This document shows positions 22,836 through 34,737 of a stretch of 64,000 nucleotides of DNA, in pieces. Under the pieces are notes generated by a model. It did not search any database, had not been told where the DNA came from, and worked only from the letters and a program-made list of their open reading frames with translations. Source of the DNA: Pontederia crassipes. Lineage: Eukaryota > Streptophyta > Magnoliopsida > Commelinales > Pontederiaceae. A program made the translations under genes and the position numbers. The stretch is from positions 47,953,654 to 48,017,653 of the forward strand of contig CM060197.1 in NCBI GenBank assembly GCA_030549335.1. Direction: 5' to 3'. Every line of letters starts with the position of its first letter. Position 1 is the stretch's first letter.

Positions 22836-24688
22836 TTATTTTGAATTACCGCACTTGCCTCAGCAGTTAATGCGACAGTTTCATTTTCTTGTATCCTCCT
22901 TTTCTTTGATAAGATGTCCTTCAAGAATTTGGCATATGCTGGCATCTCTTGAATAGCTTCCACAAAAGGTACAATGATATAGAGTTTCTTTAGGATCTCT
23001 ACAAACTTGCCAAATTGTTGGTCCTGTCGAGACTTCTCGAGGGCTTTAGGAAATGGTATCCGCGAAGAATAAATAGGCTGACCTTCAGCAAGCTGTTGTT
23101 TGGAATTATTTAATTTATTCATTGCATCCTCTGGTTGGACTATCTGATTTTGGTCACCAACTTCATCTGTTGCCTCTGTCGAGACCTCCGCTCTTGTTCT
23201 TTTTATGTTATCAGTTGTCTTTCCACTTCTTAAAGTCACAGGTTGAACTTGCTCTTTTGGATTCTTCTCCGGTTGTCCAGGTAAGATCCCTGGTTGTCTT
23301 GAAGATGACGCAGCTTGTTGAGCTATCTGAGTTTCCAACATCTTATTATGAATGGAGAGACTTTCAATTTTCTCAAACATTTTCTGCATCAAAGTGTCCT
23401 GTTTTGACATATATTTCTCCATTCATCATTTCTAACTTGTTGGTTGAAGATGACCCTTGTTCTGTCGAGGAATTTTGAGGTTGTGCTCTCTGATTAAATC
23501 TATTTTGCCAAATGGGAGCCTGATTTTGTTAAGGATTATCTCTGTAGGAAAACTTTGGATTGTTTCTCCATTCTGAATTGAAAGTGTTAGAGTATGGGTC
23601 ATTATTCGACGGATAAGGGCCTATAGCATTAGCTTGTTGTTGGAGTCCTTGCTGTTTTAGTAGCTCACAGTGCACGGAAATGTGATCAGGTGAACCACAT
23701 ATTTCACAAGATCTTGCTATCATATTGACAGTTGGAGTAGCTTCATTGAGTCCCAGTCGACTAATTGCTTTTTGAACTATATATTCTACCTTGGAAGTAA
23801 AATCCTCACCGTCAAGTCGAGTTTGAGTTAATGTTGCGGACTCATTAGACCTTGAATGAGCCAAGAAATGCTGATTCCTAGCTATTTCTTCTATAAGTTG
23901 GTAGGCTTTATCTACATTTTTCTTTATAAACACACCATCTGTAGCGTTGTCAAGCATCATTTTTGAGATGTAATTGAGTCCATTGTGAAAGGACTGAACC
24001 AAAATCCATTTGCTTAACCCATGATGAGGGCATGACCTCAGCAATGTCTTGAACCTTTGCCAAGCTTCATACAATATTTCTTGATCTTTTTGCACGAAGC
24101 CAATGACTTGATTTCTGATTCTTATAGTTTTGCTATGAGGGAAATATTCTCATAGAAATGCTTTTACTAGTTGCTCCCAGGTAGTTAATTCCCGTGGTTC
24201 CAATGATTGTAGCCATTGTTTGACCTTACCCTCAACGAGAAAGAGAAAACCCTCAGTCTCAATGCTTCTGGCGATACTCCATTCAGCTTTGTTGTCTCGC
24301 ATATTTCCAGAAAATCTTTAAGGTGTTGATTTGGGTCTTCATCTGGGGTTCCTCCAAATTGATTTTGTTGGATCGTAGAGATTAGAGATGATTTTAACTC
24401 GAAATTGGCTTGAATGACAGGCTTCAGAATTGCAGACTACAGCCCATCTGTTGTAGGAGTATAGAGTTCTTCTAATGATGGAACCGGTGGTCGCGGTTGA
24501 ATGGTCTCCTCTTGTTAAGCCATCATTTCGATCTCAGGATCAGAATTCTCCTCGGACTCTATAGATTGAGTGTTGTTTGTACTTTCAAAAAGGGAAGTTC
24601 TATGCTTATATTCTCGCACCCTTCTCTTAAAAGTTCGATCTATTTCAGGGTCTAATTCAAGTAATTGACTGCGAACGTTTCTGGGCAT
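22836..24688 (-). pseudogene. Athila gag, broken
   Basis: The first Met is at 24686-24688 (MPRNVRSQLLELDPEIDR). A stop follows after EIEMMA near 24517, and further lesions until the clear block 23529-24095. That block has the capsid helix region (QKDQEILYEAWQRFKTLLR) and a zinc knuckle CEICGSPDHISVHC (C-x2-C-x4-H-x4-C). The block 22820-23422 is the Gln-rich C-terminal part with a predicted coiled-coil start. In an active element it forms the virus-like particle. Confidence 0.88.
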
Positions 24689-24787
24689 ATACTAATCTGC
24701 AATCAAATGAGAAAATATAGTCAGCCGTGAATAGCGCTTAAACAAACTAAGTAAGGATATAAACGAAAAGTAAATAATTAATCAGAA

Positions 24788-24806
24788 ATCCCCGGCAACG
24801 GCGTCA
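24788..24806 (-). other. Primer-binding site of the Athila-like element (tRNA-Asp type)
   Basis: On the minus strand it reads TGACGCCGTTGCCGGGGAT, just inside the 5' LTR. It matches the 3' end of plant tRNA-Asp (TGGCGCCGTTGCCGGGGA) with one mismatch. This priming tRNA is typical of Athila/Tat elements. Confidence 0.88.
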
Positions 24807-24812
24807 AAAACT

Positions 24813-25902
24813 TGACGTGAACTTATCGTAGTTGTGAAGTTGCAGATTTTTCACATAAAAAAAGGAAATTCTAGCCATGTTTTAAATTTTTTTCAAGAGT
24901 TCACGCAACTGTAAGCGTACAGGTCGAGTAGAACCCTGAGTGTCATAACCCCGTTGATTTAGATCAATTACTTGGTTCACTTATATCCAAAAACTATCAC
25001 AAAGTTATAAAAGAATAAAGCATAAAGGTAATTGAGTATGGATTTAGAATAATAAAGGAATGCAAGAAAGGAATTGAGCAATTGAAGGGAGAGATTCCCT
25101 TGGAATAAACTAGTCGATGCTATGACAATAATCGTGTCTGATTTACTAAATTCTAGATTCCCTTCTATCCTATCAATATATATATAGAGATCAGGGATAG
25201 CAGGAGTCCTAACCGTTGAATTAAGACTTCCAATTAATATGACTCTCGTCTTTAATCAGAACGAATTTAATCTCTCCATCATTTGTAATTAATGCTCTTG
25301 ATCTTAATCAAATGATCAAAAAATACAGAATTTGTTCCTCGCACGATTATAAGGATTCTCATCTCTTAACCATCGGGATAATAGATCTCTCGATCTTTTT
25401 TATCAATACAAATCAGCAGCTTACGAAAAAACACAGCAATTATTGTAACCAAATTCCCCTCTCAGGTGAAATTAGTTTAAACCAAAACAACCGATCTCTC
25501 GATCCGATTAAAATCAGTCAGAAATTCTTACGGCCATGCATCACATAAACAAGAAGCAAGGAATCAAAGTAATAGTATCAGTAAATCAGAATAATAGTAA
25601 GCATCAACAAAGTTTCATTCTGAGGGAATAAAAAAGTCTCTTTAGTTCTGCATCTTCTCCTTCTCGCCTCGTCCTCTCTTGTTTCTTCCCCCTCTCTTCT
25701 CTCTTCCCCCCTCTTCTGGTTTTCTTCCTTCTTTTATGTTTCATCCCTATTCAAAATTCAAATTTCAAAAAGTGGTTAGTCCCCTCTTTTACTCGTTCAA
25801 CTCTTTCACTAAAAATTGATCAAAATATTTGAAATACATCCGTCTTTTTTGTAAAATTGTGAATTTAATTGTAGAAATTATAAGTACAAAAGGAGGTGAT
25901 CA
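24813..25902 (-). repeat. 5' LTR (right) of the Athila-like element
   Basis: 1090 bp, collinear with 15505-16594 and followed by the TTACT target duplication. The minus-strand start is TGATCACCTCC. Differences from the left LTR are mostly transitions. Confidence 0.95.
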
Positions 25903-25907
25903 TTACT

Positions 25908-26309
25908 CCACTTCATGAAATGAAGATCGTTCGTGCGTCACGCTTCCGTTGTACCACTATGAACTTTAGCTTCATCTAAGTGTCGAATTTTCTGACTCAA
26001 CACTTGATCATTTCATGTCATCTTTTAGGTCATGTAGACCTAAGTAAAACAATCTCAATTTTCTTCACTTTTTAACCATCATTCATATGACCTTGGTGGT
26101 TTTTCTTAAGTTCCTTCATACTTAAGAACAATGATTGACTTCTTATCTTTAGAATATTCCTCTGAATATTCTTTCTAATGTTCTTAGTGGTCTTTATGTC
26201 TATCATGCATACACGTTATAATTTGTATGATTAATTAAAACGTTAAGTGATTGTTACCTTGAATCGTATCCGGAACTTGGTGAGCTTCTTCGACTTGCAT
26301 GGCATGAAC
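25908..26309 (-). other. Gypsy internal domain downstream of gag
   Basis: About 400 bp between the Athila insertion and the gag stop. AT-rich with no recognised domain. In an autonomous relative protease would begin here. Confidence 0.6.
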
Positions 26310-27152
26310 TTATCCCAACACTTTCTGAGAGTTGACATCTAGCTTCTCCGGGCAAATCTTTATATAGTGACCAGCCTTGCCACATCGCAAACATGTACCG
26401 GCCTTGAGGCGACATTCCTCGGGATGATTCTTTCCACATTGATGGAATACGCCCCTCGTCCGTCCCTCTTTCTTTGGAGAATGGTATGGTGATTTCCTTG
26501 GATCCTTCCCTCTTCCTCGCTTGGTGATCTTTGTTGATGTGTTACCATTAGGAATCACAACTCCATATTTAAGCTTCTTTTCTAATTCAACTACTAACTC
26601 CATTGCTTCTTCCATTGTCTTAGGAGCTTGACACAACATCCTAGTCTTTAGTTCGGACTTGAGTCCCTTTATAAAGCGATTCACCCGCATCTTTTCCATC
26701 TTGACCAAGGTGCAATACTTTTCGAGTTGAAAGTACTTGACCGCGTAGTCGTCCACCGGCATATCACCTTGTTGGAGTTTAAGAAACCCATCTTGTCTTT
26801 GCTCACTCATACTTTGTGGAAAGTATTGATCCTTGAAATCCATCATGAACTTCCACCATGTTAGATTTTCTTCGTTAGCATACTTAGACCTAAAGATAAA
26901 ATCCCATCATTGCTTTGCTTTTCCTGTTAAGCTATGAGTGGCACAAGCCAGTTTACTTTCCCTTGGACATTTCATCACCCTAAAAATATCCATGATGGCA
27001 TTCAACCATGCCTTGGCTTCCTTCGGATCGTCAATACCGTTGAACATAAAAGGATTGAGGCTTAAAAACCTCATCAAAGAATCTTGACGTGAACCTCCAT
27101 CACATTTCATAACTTGAGTCGTGTCTTTGTTCGTTGGATAATTCACATCCAT
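26310..27152 (-). pseudogene. Gag of the 3-kb-LTR Gypsy element, one nonsense mutation
   Basis: Reading starts at the Met at 27152 and shows the retrotransposon gag pattern (NGIDDPKEAKAWL, then MKCPRESKLACATHSLTGKA). At 26904-26906 a TGA replaces the first of the two Trp codons expected in the conserved WW pair. The frame then continues without further stops to 26310 through the EYFPQS-like capsid end. It ends with a basic segment and a zinc knuckle CLRCGKAGHYIKIC (C-x2-C-x4-H-x4-C). Apart from that single base the gag is open for about 280 codons. No protease follows. Confidence 0.88.
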
Positions 27153-27465
27153 CTATCATCATACAATAACTATGCATCAATGTCTAACTTTATACAAGTA
27201 AAACACATACCTTTAGGTTCGGTGGCACCTCGTGACAATTGCACATGGACTTCATACATAGACATTACACTTAGACATTTTAGCCAACCTACGGCTTGTA
27301 CATCCTAAGACTTAAGACATGGATCAAGTCTATAACTTACATCTACTATAGTATAACATATAACATATAAGAGCTAAATCATGGCTCTTGACTTCTAGAA
27401 CTTACAACACCTGACCCAAAGTATGGCTTACATATTCTAAAACCTACACATAGGAGCAAAAAGTA

Positions 27466-27478
27466 GTCTTTGATACCA
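27466..27478 (-). other. Primer-binding site of the gag-only Gypsy element (tRNA-Met type)
   Basis: On the minus strand TGGTATCAAAGAC starts two bases inside the 5' LTR. Plant initiator tRNA-Met primer sites read TGGTATCAGAGC, so ten of the first twelve bases fit. Confidence 0.75.
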
Positions 27479-27925
27479 TCTGTAACGCACCCAAAATCCG
27501 GCCTCAATTTAGTTGCCGAACTCCGGACGGCGTCACTTTGACTTGACCTAATTTCATAAAACTTTGCAGCGAAAACATAATATAATAAACTTAAAATGAT
27601 AACATCATAAACAACGGAAGACTTCATGGATAAATAAGACAAAACCCAAGATAACATACTGGCCCATGTCCATGATAGGCTCTAACGTATACACAACAAA
27701 GGGTTCTTACAACATAATGAGTTCAAGTACATTACATGACTCTATAAGGCCCATAAGCCATACATACATGACTCTTATAAGAGTTCATTATAATGACATC
27801 ATATAAGTAAGATAACTTGGGCCGCGGCCCGACTCACCCATGTGCAATGTCTTCGTCAAGAGGCCCTTACCGCCGAACCTAAGTCTCATCCATACCTGCA
27901 CGGATCCATGGGGTGCAGGGGATTT

Positions 27926-29024
27926 TGATCACCTCCTTTTGTACTTATAATCCCTACAATTAAATCCACAATTTTACATAAAAGTCGGACGTATTTTAAA
28001 TGTTTTGATCATTTTTTAGTGAAAGAGTTGAACGAGTAAAAAAAGGGACTAACCACTTTTCGAAATTTGAATTTTGAACAGGGATGAAACATAAAAGGAG
28101 GAGGAAAAAAACCAATGAAGGGTGGTGGAACCGGACGGGAGAAAAAGGCAGAGAAGGGAAGAAGAGGAATTTTTGGAAGAAGAAGATGCAGAACTAAAGA
28201 GATTTTTTTTATTCCCTCGGAATGAAACTTTGTTGATGCTTACTATTATTTTGATTTCCTGATACTATTACTTTGATTCCTCGCTTCTTGTTTACATGAT
28301 GCATGGCCGTAAGAATTTCTACTTGATTTTAATCGGATCGAGAGATCGATTATTTTGGTTTAAGTTAATTTCACCCGAGAGGGAAATTTGGTTACATTAA
28401 TTGCTGTGTTTTTCGTAAACTGCTGATTTGTATTTATCAAAAGGATTAAGAGATCTATATCCCGATTGTTATGAGATGAGAATCCTTACAATCGTGCGAG
28501 GAGCAAATTCTGTATTCTTGATCGTTTGATTAAGATTAAGAGCAGTAATTACAAAAGATCGAGAGATTAAATTCGTTCTAATTTAAAGACGAGAGTCATA
28601 TTAATCGGAAGTCTTAATTCAACGGTTAGGATCCCTGCTATCCTTGATCTATATATATATATCAATAGAATAGAAGGGAATCTAGAACCTAGTAAATCAG
28701 ATACGGTTATTGTCATAGCATCGACTAGTTCATTCCAAGGGAATCTCTTCCTTCAATTGCTTAAATCCTTTCTTGCATTCCTTTATTATTCTACATCCAT
28801 ACTCATTTATCTATATGCTTTATTCTTTTATAACTTTGTGACAGTTTTTTGGATATAAGTGGACCAAGTAATTAATCTAAATCAACGGGGTTACGACACA
28901 TGGTTTCTACTCGACCTGTACACTTGCAGTTACGTGAACTCTTGAGTAAAATTTAAAACGTAGCTAGAATTTCTTCTTTTTATGTGAAAATCTGCAACTT
29001 CACAACTACGATAAGTTCACGTCA
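27926..29024 (+). mobile_element. Solo LTR of the Athila-like family
   Basis: It starts TGATCACCTCC and ends ACGTCA, is 1099 bp long, and lies in opposite orientation to the full-length copy. GATTT flanks both ends (27921-27925 and 29025-29029). The empty site can be read in the left Gypsy LTR (about 12408-12420, GAGAATTTCTCTCG). It is much more diverged from the two Athila LTRs than they are from each other. Solo LTRs arise by recombination between the two LTRs of one element. Confidence 0.93.
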
Positions 29025-29526
29025 GATTTCTCCCGTTGGAGTATGTTGATGCCCATGCATGCTATGACCTTATAACATAATCTCTACATGTCATGGCATA
29101 TGCATATCATCATCATGGAACATAAATCATATGCATGCTATGAGCTACTTATGCATACTATATGGCATGTGAGCATATCATCATGGCAAGATAAGATAAT
29201 ATGTAACATCATAATCTCTAAGTCAAGCATATCATAACTTATCATTATGCTAATGCATATCATGATCTTATCTTACTTTACTTTATCATCTTTCATCATG
29301 TCATGATATGATGTGACAAGTGAACATTTACATTACATCCTCATAGGTGCATACTTCTTTATATTTCTTTAACATCTTTAACTTTATGTCCCAAGTCATT
29401 CATCATTCATCTTTTCGTCCTTCATCTTTACTTAGATACTTTCTTATCTTGTTAATTGAGAAGACCATGTTGAGTTCATGGAAAAAATGGCTAGCTAGGT
29501 CATAATTGAGTTCGTGGGAGGCCAAT

Positions 29527-30430
29527 AGAGATGCCACACTCAAGGGTGGAACTCGCTTCCTGGTTTCACGTAGGCCCAATAGAGACGTCGCGCTTAAGGG
29601 TGGAACTCGCCTCGATTTATGGAAATGCCACACTCAAGGGTGGAACTCGTTTCCCCAAGAAATGTCACACTCAAGGGTGGAACTCATTTCCCCTTGATTA
29701 CAACAAGTCACCTTCACGCCAATCCGTCTTTTACTTGCTTTCATCAATACATACAATCATTCATACATGTTGCATGTTTTAATTCTATTTAAGGTCATAC
29801 ATACTTCAAATCATATTATGTGTGGACATTCAATCATAGCCAATTAGCTTCCAGAACGGACGACCGTTTTGGGTAACCGTCGACCATTGGAAGGGTATCG
29901 GATGATCGGTCGGATTATCGGTCGACCGTTATGGTCCTTTCGGACGACCGAAATCAGACTTCGGTTCGTCCGCTAATCACAGAATATGACACTCTTCTAA
30001 ATCAGACGACCGCTGAGATATGGGTCGACCGATACTTGGCTTTCGGACGATCGAAACAAGATGTTCGGACGTCCGCTAATCACAGAATATTTTGACTCCA
30101 TATATTGGACGACCCTTTGAATATCGATCGACCGGTTCATGACTTTCGGACGACCGAAACAAGGTGCTCGGACGTTCGCTAATCACAAAATGTGTCGAAT
30201 GTTTCAACTACACATATCGGACGACCGTTTGAATATCGGTCGACCTTTACATTGCTTTCGGACGACCGAAACAGGGTGTTTGGTCGCCCGCTAATCACCC
30301 AAGAATGTTTGACCCTTCCAAAACGGATGATCATTATAGAATCGGTCGACCGCTGGACAGAGTGCGAGACTACTAACGATCTCCAGAACGGTCGATCGAT
30401 ACATTATCGGTCGCCCGTTCTGGGTCGATA
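29527..30430. repeat. Right-LTR copy of the tandem and palindromic arrays
   Basis: 29527-29685 holds four CACACTCAAGGGTGGAACTC units. 29855-30430 holds the CGGTCGACCG / CGGACGACCG array. Both correspond to 12905-13750 in the other LTR. The CpG motifs are better preserved here than in the left copy, where several read TG or CA. Confidence 0.8.
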
Positions 30431-31319
30431 GACACACGATTTCTATATTATTTTCTTTACAATCTTGCATACTTTTACATATTGAGCATAGATTTTACTC
30501 TACACATCACATACATCATTTATCAATCTTCTTAGTACCCAAATCATGAAACACATGGGGTTTTCAAATAAAGACATCCAACATGCTAAACAACTACATA
30601 AATGTACATGAGCTTTACACAAATTTATAATAAATTAACATAAGAGCAATAAGCATTCTAACACTAAACATAATGAGCAATAAAGCATTAAGTTATAAAT
30701 CATATGGCATTATAAGCATAATTAGCAATAGCATAGTGAGCATGATAACAAGAAATATATTACATTCTACTCATGATTAACAATGAACATAAATCACTAA
30801 TGCACATTCTCTAATTATACTTTAATAAGATCTAGTTTGACCTTAATGCCTCTTAATCCACAAAAGCATACATCATTAAGAGGGCGATTAGGGTTTAGGA
30901 TCCCCTCAAACATACATCATTCACTAACAATTTGCATTTGCATATATATATATATATATATATATCATGCTAGTTTAAAAGGATTATAAGTATCATTCTT
31001 CTAATATAACATTAGATTCCTAATTAGGATTTATATATAGCATTTTAACAAACATCTATTAGGCATCATGCATTTTAATTCTAAAGTCCTAAATCTCATC
31101 ACGTAGGAATCAAAGGTTGTTCCTAAGTTCCAATCCAAACATTTCAAGCAATACATTGGAGTGAGATTAGGATTGGATCCCCTCAAACATATCTTTAAGG
31201 CTTAAGTTAAAACCCTAATCCTAATCTTCTATCTCTTCTTCTTTCTTCTTTCTTCTTTCTTCTTTTCCTTCTTCCTTCTTCTCTTTTCCTTTTCTTCTCT
31301 TCTTCTTCTTTCCTCCTTC

Positions 31320-34133
31320 TGTCACACCCAACTCCATGACTAAGTGCTAATACCAATTATCATAAATCTTAGTTACGTTTAGCCATTCTAAAAATAAAAT
31401 CGGCAAAACCTCCCTCCCTTACTTTCTTGTGTTATTACCCAACACATACAAAAGATAGATATATATTCATCAAAGTTTAATAAAAAAATTATAAGATATG
31501 ACATTCGCATATGGTCATTATATTTTTTCTTTCCACAAACCATTTTACGTATAACCCCACAGGATCAAGTCTCATACAACCTTACAAAATGATTCTAATA
31601 AACTCTAGTACAACTCTCGAATTTATCTATTACATGCATGCTTTTTAAAAATGAAAGTGGAGAGAAAATAAAAGTGCACCAATGGCTCGACCTCTTCTAT
31701 ATGCATCAAAGGCAAGCTTTGAGTTGACTCAACTCAAGAACTTATAATTATCTGAAAAATTTAACAAGGGTAATGTGAGCAACAATCGTTTGCTCAGTGA
31801 GTGGAATAAATGTACAACATAGGAGAACAATACGAGTGCATATAATATTTAAATAACCATATTTCTTTCATATGAGAAAACATTTAAAGCATAACTCATT
31901 TCACATAACTTTTCAAATCATATGAACTTTTACATAAATACAAATTATTCAAGATATCATCATATTCACAGTTAAATTCCACGCATGTGTCATTGCACAT
32001 ACTCATCATGGGTCAATACGTATCCCTCTATAATTATGTGTCATACAGTTAAGCAGAGCTTCATAATCAAGAGTCATGGATACGCAGAGCAAATCATGGG
32101 TCAATACGTATCCCTCTATGATTGTGTGTCATACTGTTAAGCAGAGCTTCACAATCAAGAGTCTCAGATACGCAGAGCAAATCATGGGTCAATACGTATT
32201 CTAATCATGATTGTGTGTCATCCAATCATGATTCTCAAATACGCAGAGCGATCATGGGTCAATACGTGCACGCAGAGCAGCCCCCAAAGGAAAAAGACAC
32301 CCGATATACGCCCCAAAGGCTTCATGTATATCGAATGCGGTCCCAAAGACCTTTTTCAAACAGCATGGCTAATGAACACACGGAGTTTAACAATATCAAA
32401 ATACACATGTCATAATCTCATATCATTATCAAATAAAACTTATTTTAACTTCACAAGCATTGTTCCCTGAAAATATTTTCATGTAAAAGGTTGTTCCATC
32501 TCATATAAAATCATTGAAACATATCATAAATACTTTTCATAGTTCAAGATATGTTTCAATAATAATAATACTAATAATCTTTGCTTGAAATAATTTTATA
32601 AATAAAAGAACTAACATATAACATTTTGCTATGTTGTAAATTTACCCACTCACTTTTTACTTTATCACTTCAAGGAGGTTTATTAGATTTCCTCCCTTTC
32701 ACTTGCAACTTGAAATTTTCCTACAAACAATAATGTCTTCTTACTTCTCAATCACTAGTAAGGTAATATGCAATGCATGCTCATGATTTATGAATGCTTA
32801 TGCACCCTAAAATACATATAACCTCCTTTAATACCAATTTCTAATTTCAGACATTTATATTCATAAGCTATTCCACACTTAGAACTTTTTAATTCTCCAA
32901 AGCTTAACTAGGTGCAGTTTCAGGGTTTCAGACTGAGTGTCTATCAATTAATAATTCATAACTTCTTAACCACATGGGAAAATCTTATGATTCTAGATTA
33001 ATTAGAAACTAGACATACTAAGATTTCCAATCCTCAAATATCATTATCAAATTCCAAATGAGTAAGTTAGGACATCCCAAGCAATCTGACCTAGGGTTTG
33101 TGCCCTGACGACTGTATGTCACTGAAATATTGATTTATATGTTTATTCATACTTGCATAATTTTCCTAAAAATTAGAATTCATTAGTATTTTTCATAAAA
33201 ATTAGAGAATTTAACTCGCTATATAGACTTATAACAAAAATAGTTAATTCGGGTCGCAATCTGTCAATGTCCTGAAATCTGACAGAAGACTCACTATGAA
33301 ATGAAAAATTCATTTCTCCGTCTCTACACATCCAAATTGGATGCTTCTAATTCTCACAGAACCCTTGTGAAGTATACTTTAACATGTATAGATTTCAAAC
33401 CCTAATTCTATTTACCCTAATCATATCCTAATTTATAAGGCGAACCTATCTCTGACTCGGGACAGAGTGAGCGACCTACGGTTCTCGATTCATAACTTCC
33501 TCTACAGAAGTTCTTTTTGTATGATTCTTGTGGTCATGAAAAGCTAACATCGGGAGGATCAAATTTTCAAAATTTATGAAGAGCTACTCACGAAGATATG
33601 ATCATATGAAATTGTAGGTCAGTTTCGGATTCGCAGATTCACCCTAACCTAGCAAACCTGTCGAATTTCCTCATGCTGTTCGGCAACTGATCTGGTCTTG
33701 GAAATTTTTCAGCTTGCAGATAATACGAATAAATAATTTATATATTTTTTCCAAAATTTTAACACGTCATATGACGGTTTAAAAAAATCATTTTCTAAGC
33801 AGCTGATGAGGTGCCTACTTCAGTTGCTTGAAACCCTATTGGTTAAAATGGAGGTCCAATCATATTATTTGGTTAAAAATTAATGTTAAATTTCTAATTA
33901 ACATTAGTTAATAATAATTAAACATGTTTATTATAATATTTCTAATTATTATAATTTATTTTTAATAATCTTATATAATTTTTTATAACGCTTATCGATA
34001 ATTTAATTTTGATTATGCTTTAATCCAAAGATTAATTGCTACATGCAACCATGACTATATAAGCATCTAAACTTACTTAAAACGCTCATTAAAAGTAATA
34101 TTATATTAAAATAATATTTGTGGAGCACGTCCA
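31320..34133 (-). mobile_element. Probable solo LTR of another Gypsy (Tekay-like) family, 2.8 kb
   Basis: Comparison with the left LTR of the host element shows that this block is an insertion into the polypyrimidine tract. On the minus strand it begins TGGACGTGCTCCACA and ends ...GTTGGGTGTGACA, the usual end form of large plant Gypsy LTRs. It has no coding sequence. I could not find a matching 5-bp duplication (CCTTC left, CGAAG right), so the borders may be eroded or one end truncated. It contains an 88-bp tandem repeat. Confidence 0.65.
32007..32280 (+). repeat. 88-bp tandem repeat, about 3.3 copies
   Basis: Units begin CATGGGTCAATACGT at 32007, 32095, 32183 and 32253. The first two steps are exactly 88 bp, the third 70 bp. 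Each unit also carries GTGTCATAC and ATACGCAGAGC. It lies in the 31320-34133 LTR. Confidence 0.9.
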
Positions 34134-34737
34134 CGAAGAGAGGAGAGGAGAGGAGTGAGAGATGTGGCTACTGTAGCTACAGTGCCGTGTCACTGTAGCA
34201 CAAGAGAGAGAGTGAGAGAGACTGTGGGAGAGAGGTGGAGGGTCTTCTTCTTGTGCTTTGGGGTGCTGCCGACTGGAGTTTGGGGTAAATAGGAAAGTGG
34301 GAAGTAAAATGAGAAGGGTTTAGAGCATTAAATCACCTTGAGAAGGGTTTAGGGCATTAAGTCACCTATTATACTTTAGTTAGAAGTTAAATATGCCAAT
34401 GGACTTTCTAATGGGCCTTAATTGAACATGGCTTTATTTTACTTGTTTTCCTTTCTTTTTATTTTATTTCATTTCTTTGAAGATATTACAAGATTAATCT
34501 GACATCATTGTCAATATTTTTTTGTTGCAGTAATAAGATATTGATCATTTTATGACATGGCAATACTTGCACGCGTTAATTATGATACGATATGCTTAAT
34601 TAAATTTAAAAACATCTCTGGAACAGATTAGGAAGCTACAACGAAAACAAGGGCATGCAGCTTCTTTATTTGCTACTTCTGGATAGATACTACGTACGCA
34701 GCATGCATGCATTGTTGATTTAATTTAACTTCAAACT

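Larger units (their letters stand above)
15505..25902 (-). mobile_element. Full-length Athila-like Ty3/Gypsy retrotransposon, 10.4 kb
   Basis: It is flanked by TTACT on both sides (15500-15504 and 25903-25907). LTRs of 1090 bp each lie at 15505-16594 and 24813-25902. Coding order on the minus strand from the right LTR is gag, protease, reverse transcriptase, RNase H, integrase, then an extra ORF before the 3' LTR. The primer site matches the 3' end of tRNA-Asp, as in Athila/Tat elements. By eye the LTRs differ at about 20-25 positions (about 2 per cent), so it is clearly younger than its host Gypsy element. All ORFs carry nonsense changes. Confidence 0.95.
11969..34490 (-). mobile_element. 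Gypsy-type LTR retrotransposon, gag-only, with nested insertions
   Basis: The outer borders are exact. The left LTR starts TGTAACG at 11969 and the right LTR ends ATTACA at 34490. AGATT flanks both ends (11964-11968 and 34491-34495). The uninterrupted target can be seen downstream of CP3 (about 43408-43420, GTGGCAGATTAATC). Gag lies on the minus strand, so the right LTR is the 5' LTR. The primer site next to it is TGGTATCA on the minus strand (initiator tRNA-Met type). After removing nested insertions the internal domain is only about 2.1 kb and contains gag but no protease, polymerase or integrase, against LTRs of about 3 kb each. It therefore needed enzymes from an autonomous relative. The gag and primer site suggest a Tekay/Del-like chromovirus relative, which is inference. 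Confidence 0.92.
27481..34490 (-). repeat. 5' LTR (right) of the gag-only Gypsy element, interrupted twice
   Basis: It is collinear with 11969-14998 in three pieces: 27481-27925, 29030-31319 and about 34134-34490. The first gap is a solo LTR (27926-29024) and the second a foreign 2.8-kb block (31320-34133). Without them the LTR is about 3.09 kb. The (AT)n, palindrome and polypyrimidine features of the left LTR are all present. Confidence 0.92.

Noticed and set aside
32007..32280. CRISPR-like array
   Set aside because: The repeats are head-to-tail 88-bp units without distinct spacers, in a plant retrotransposon LTR. It is a simple tandem repeat.
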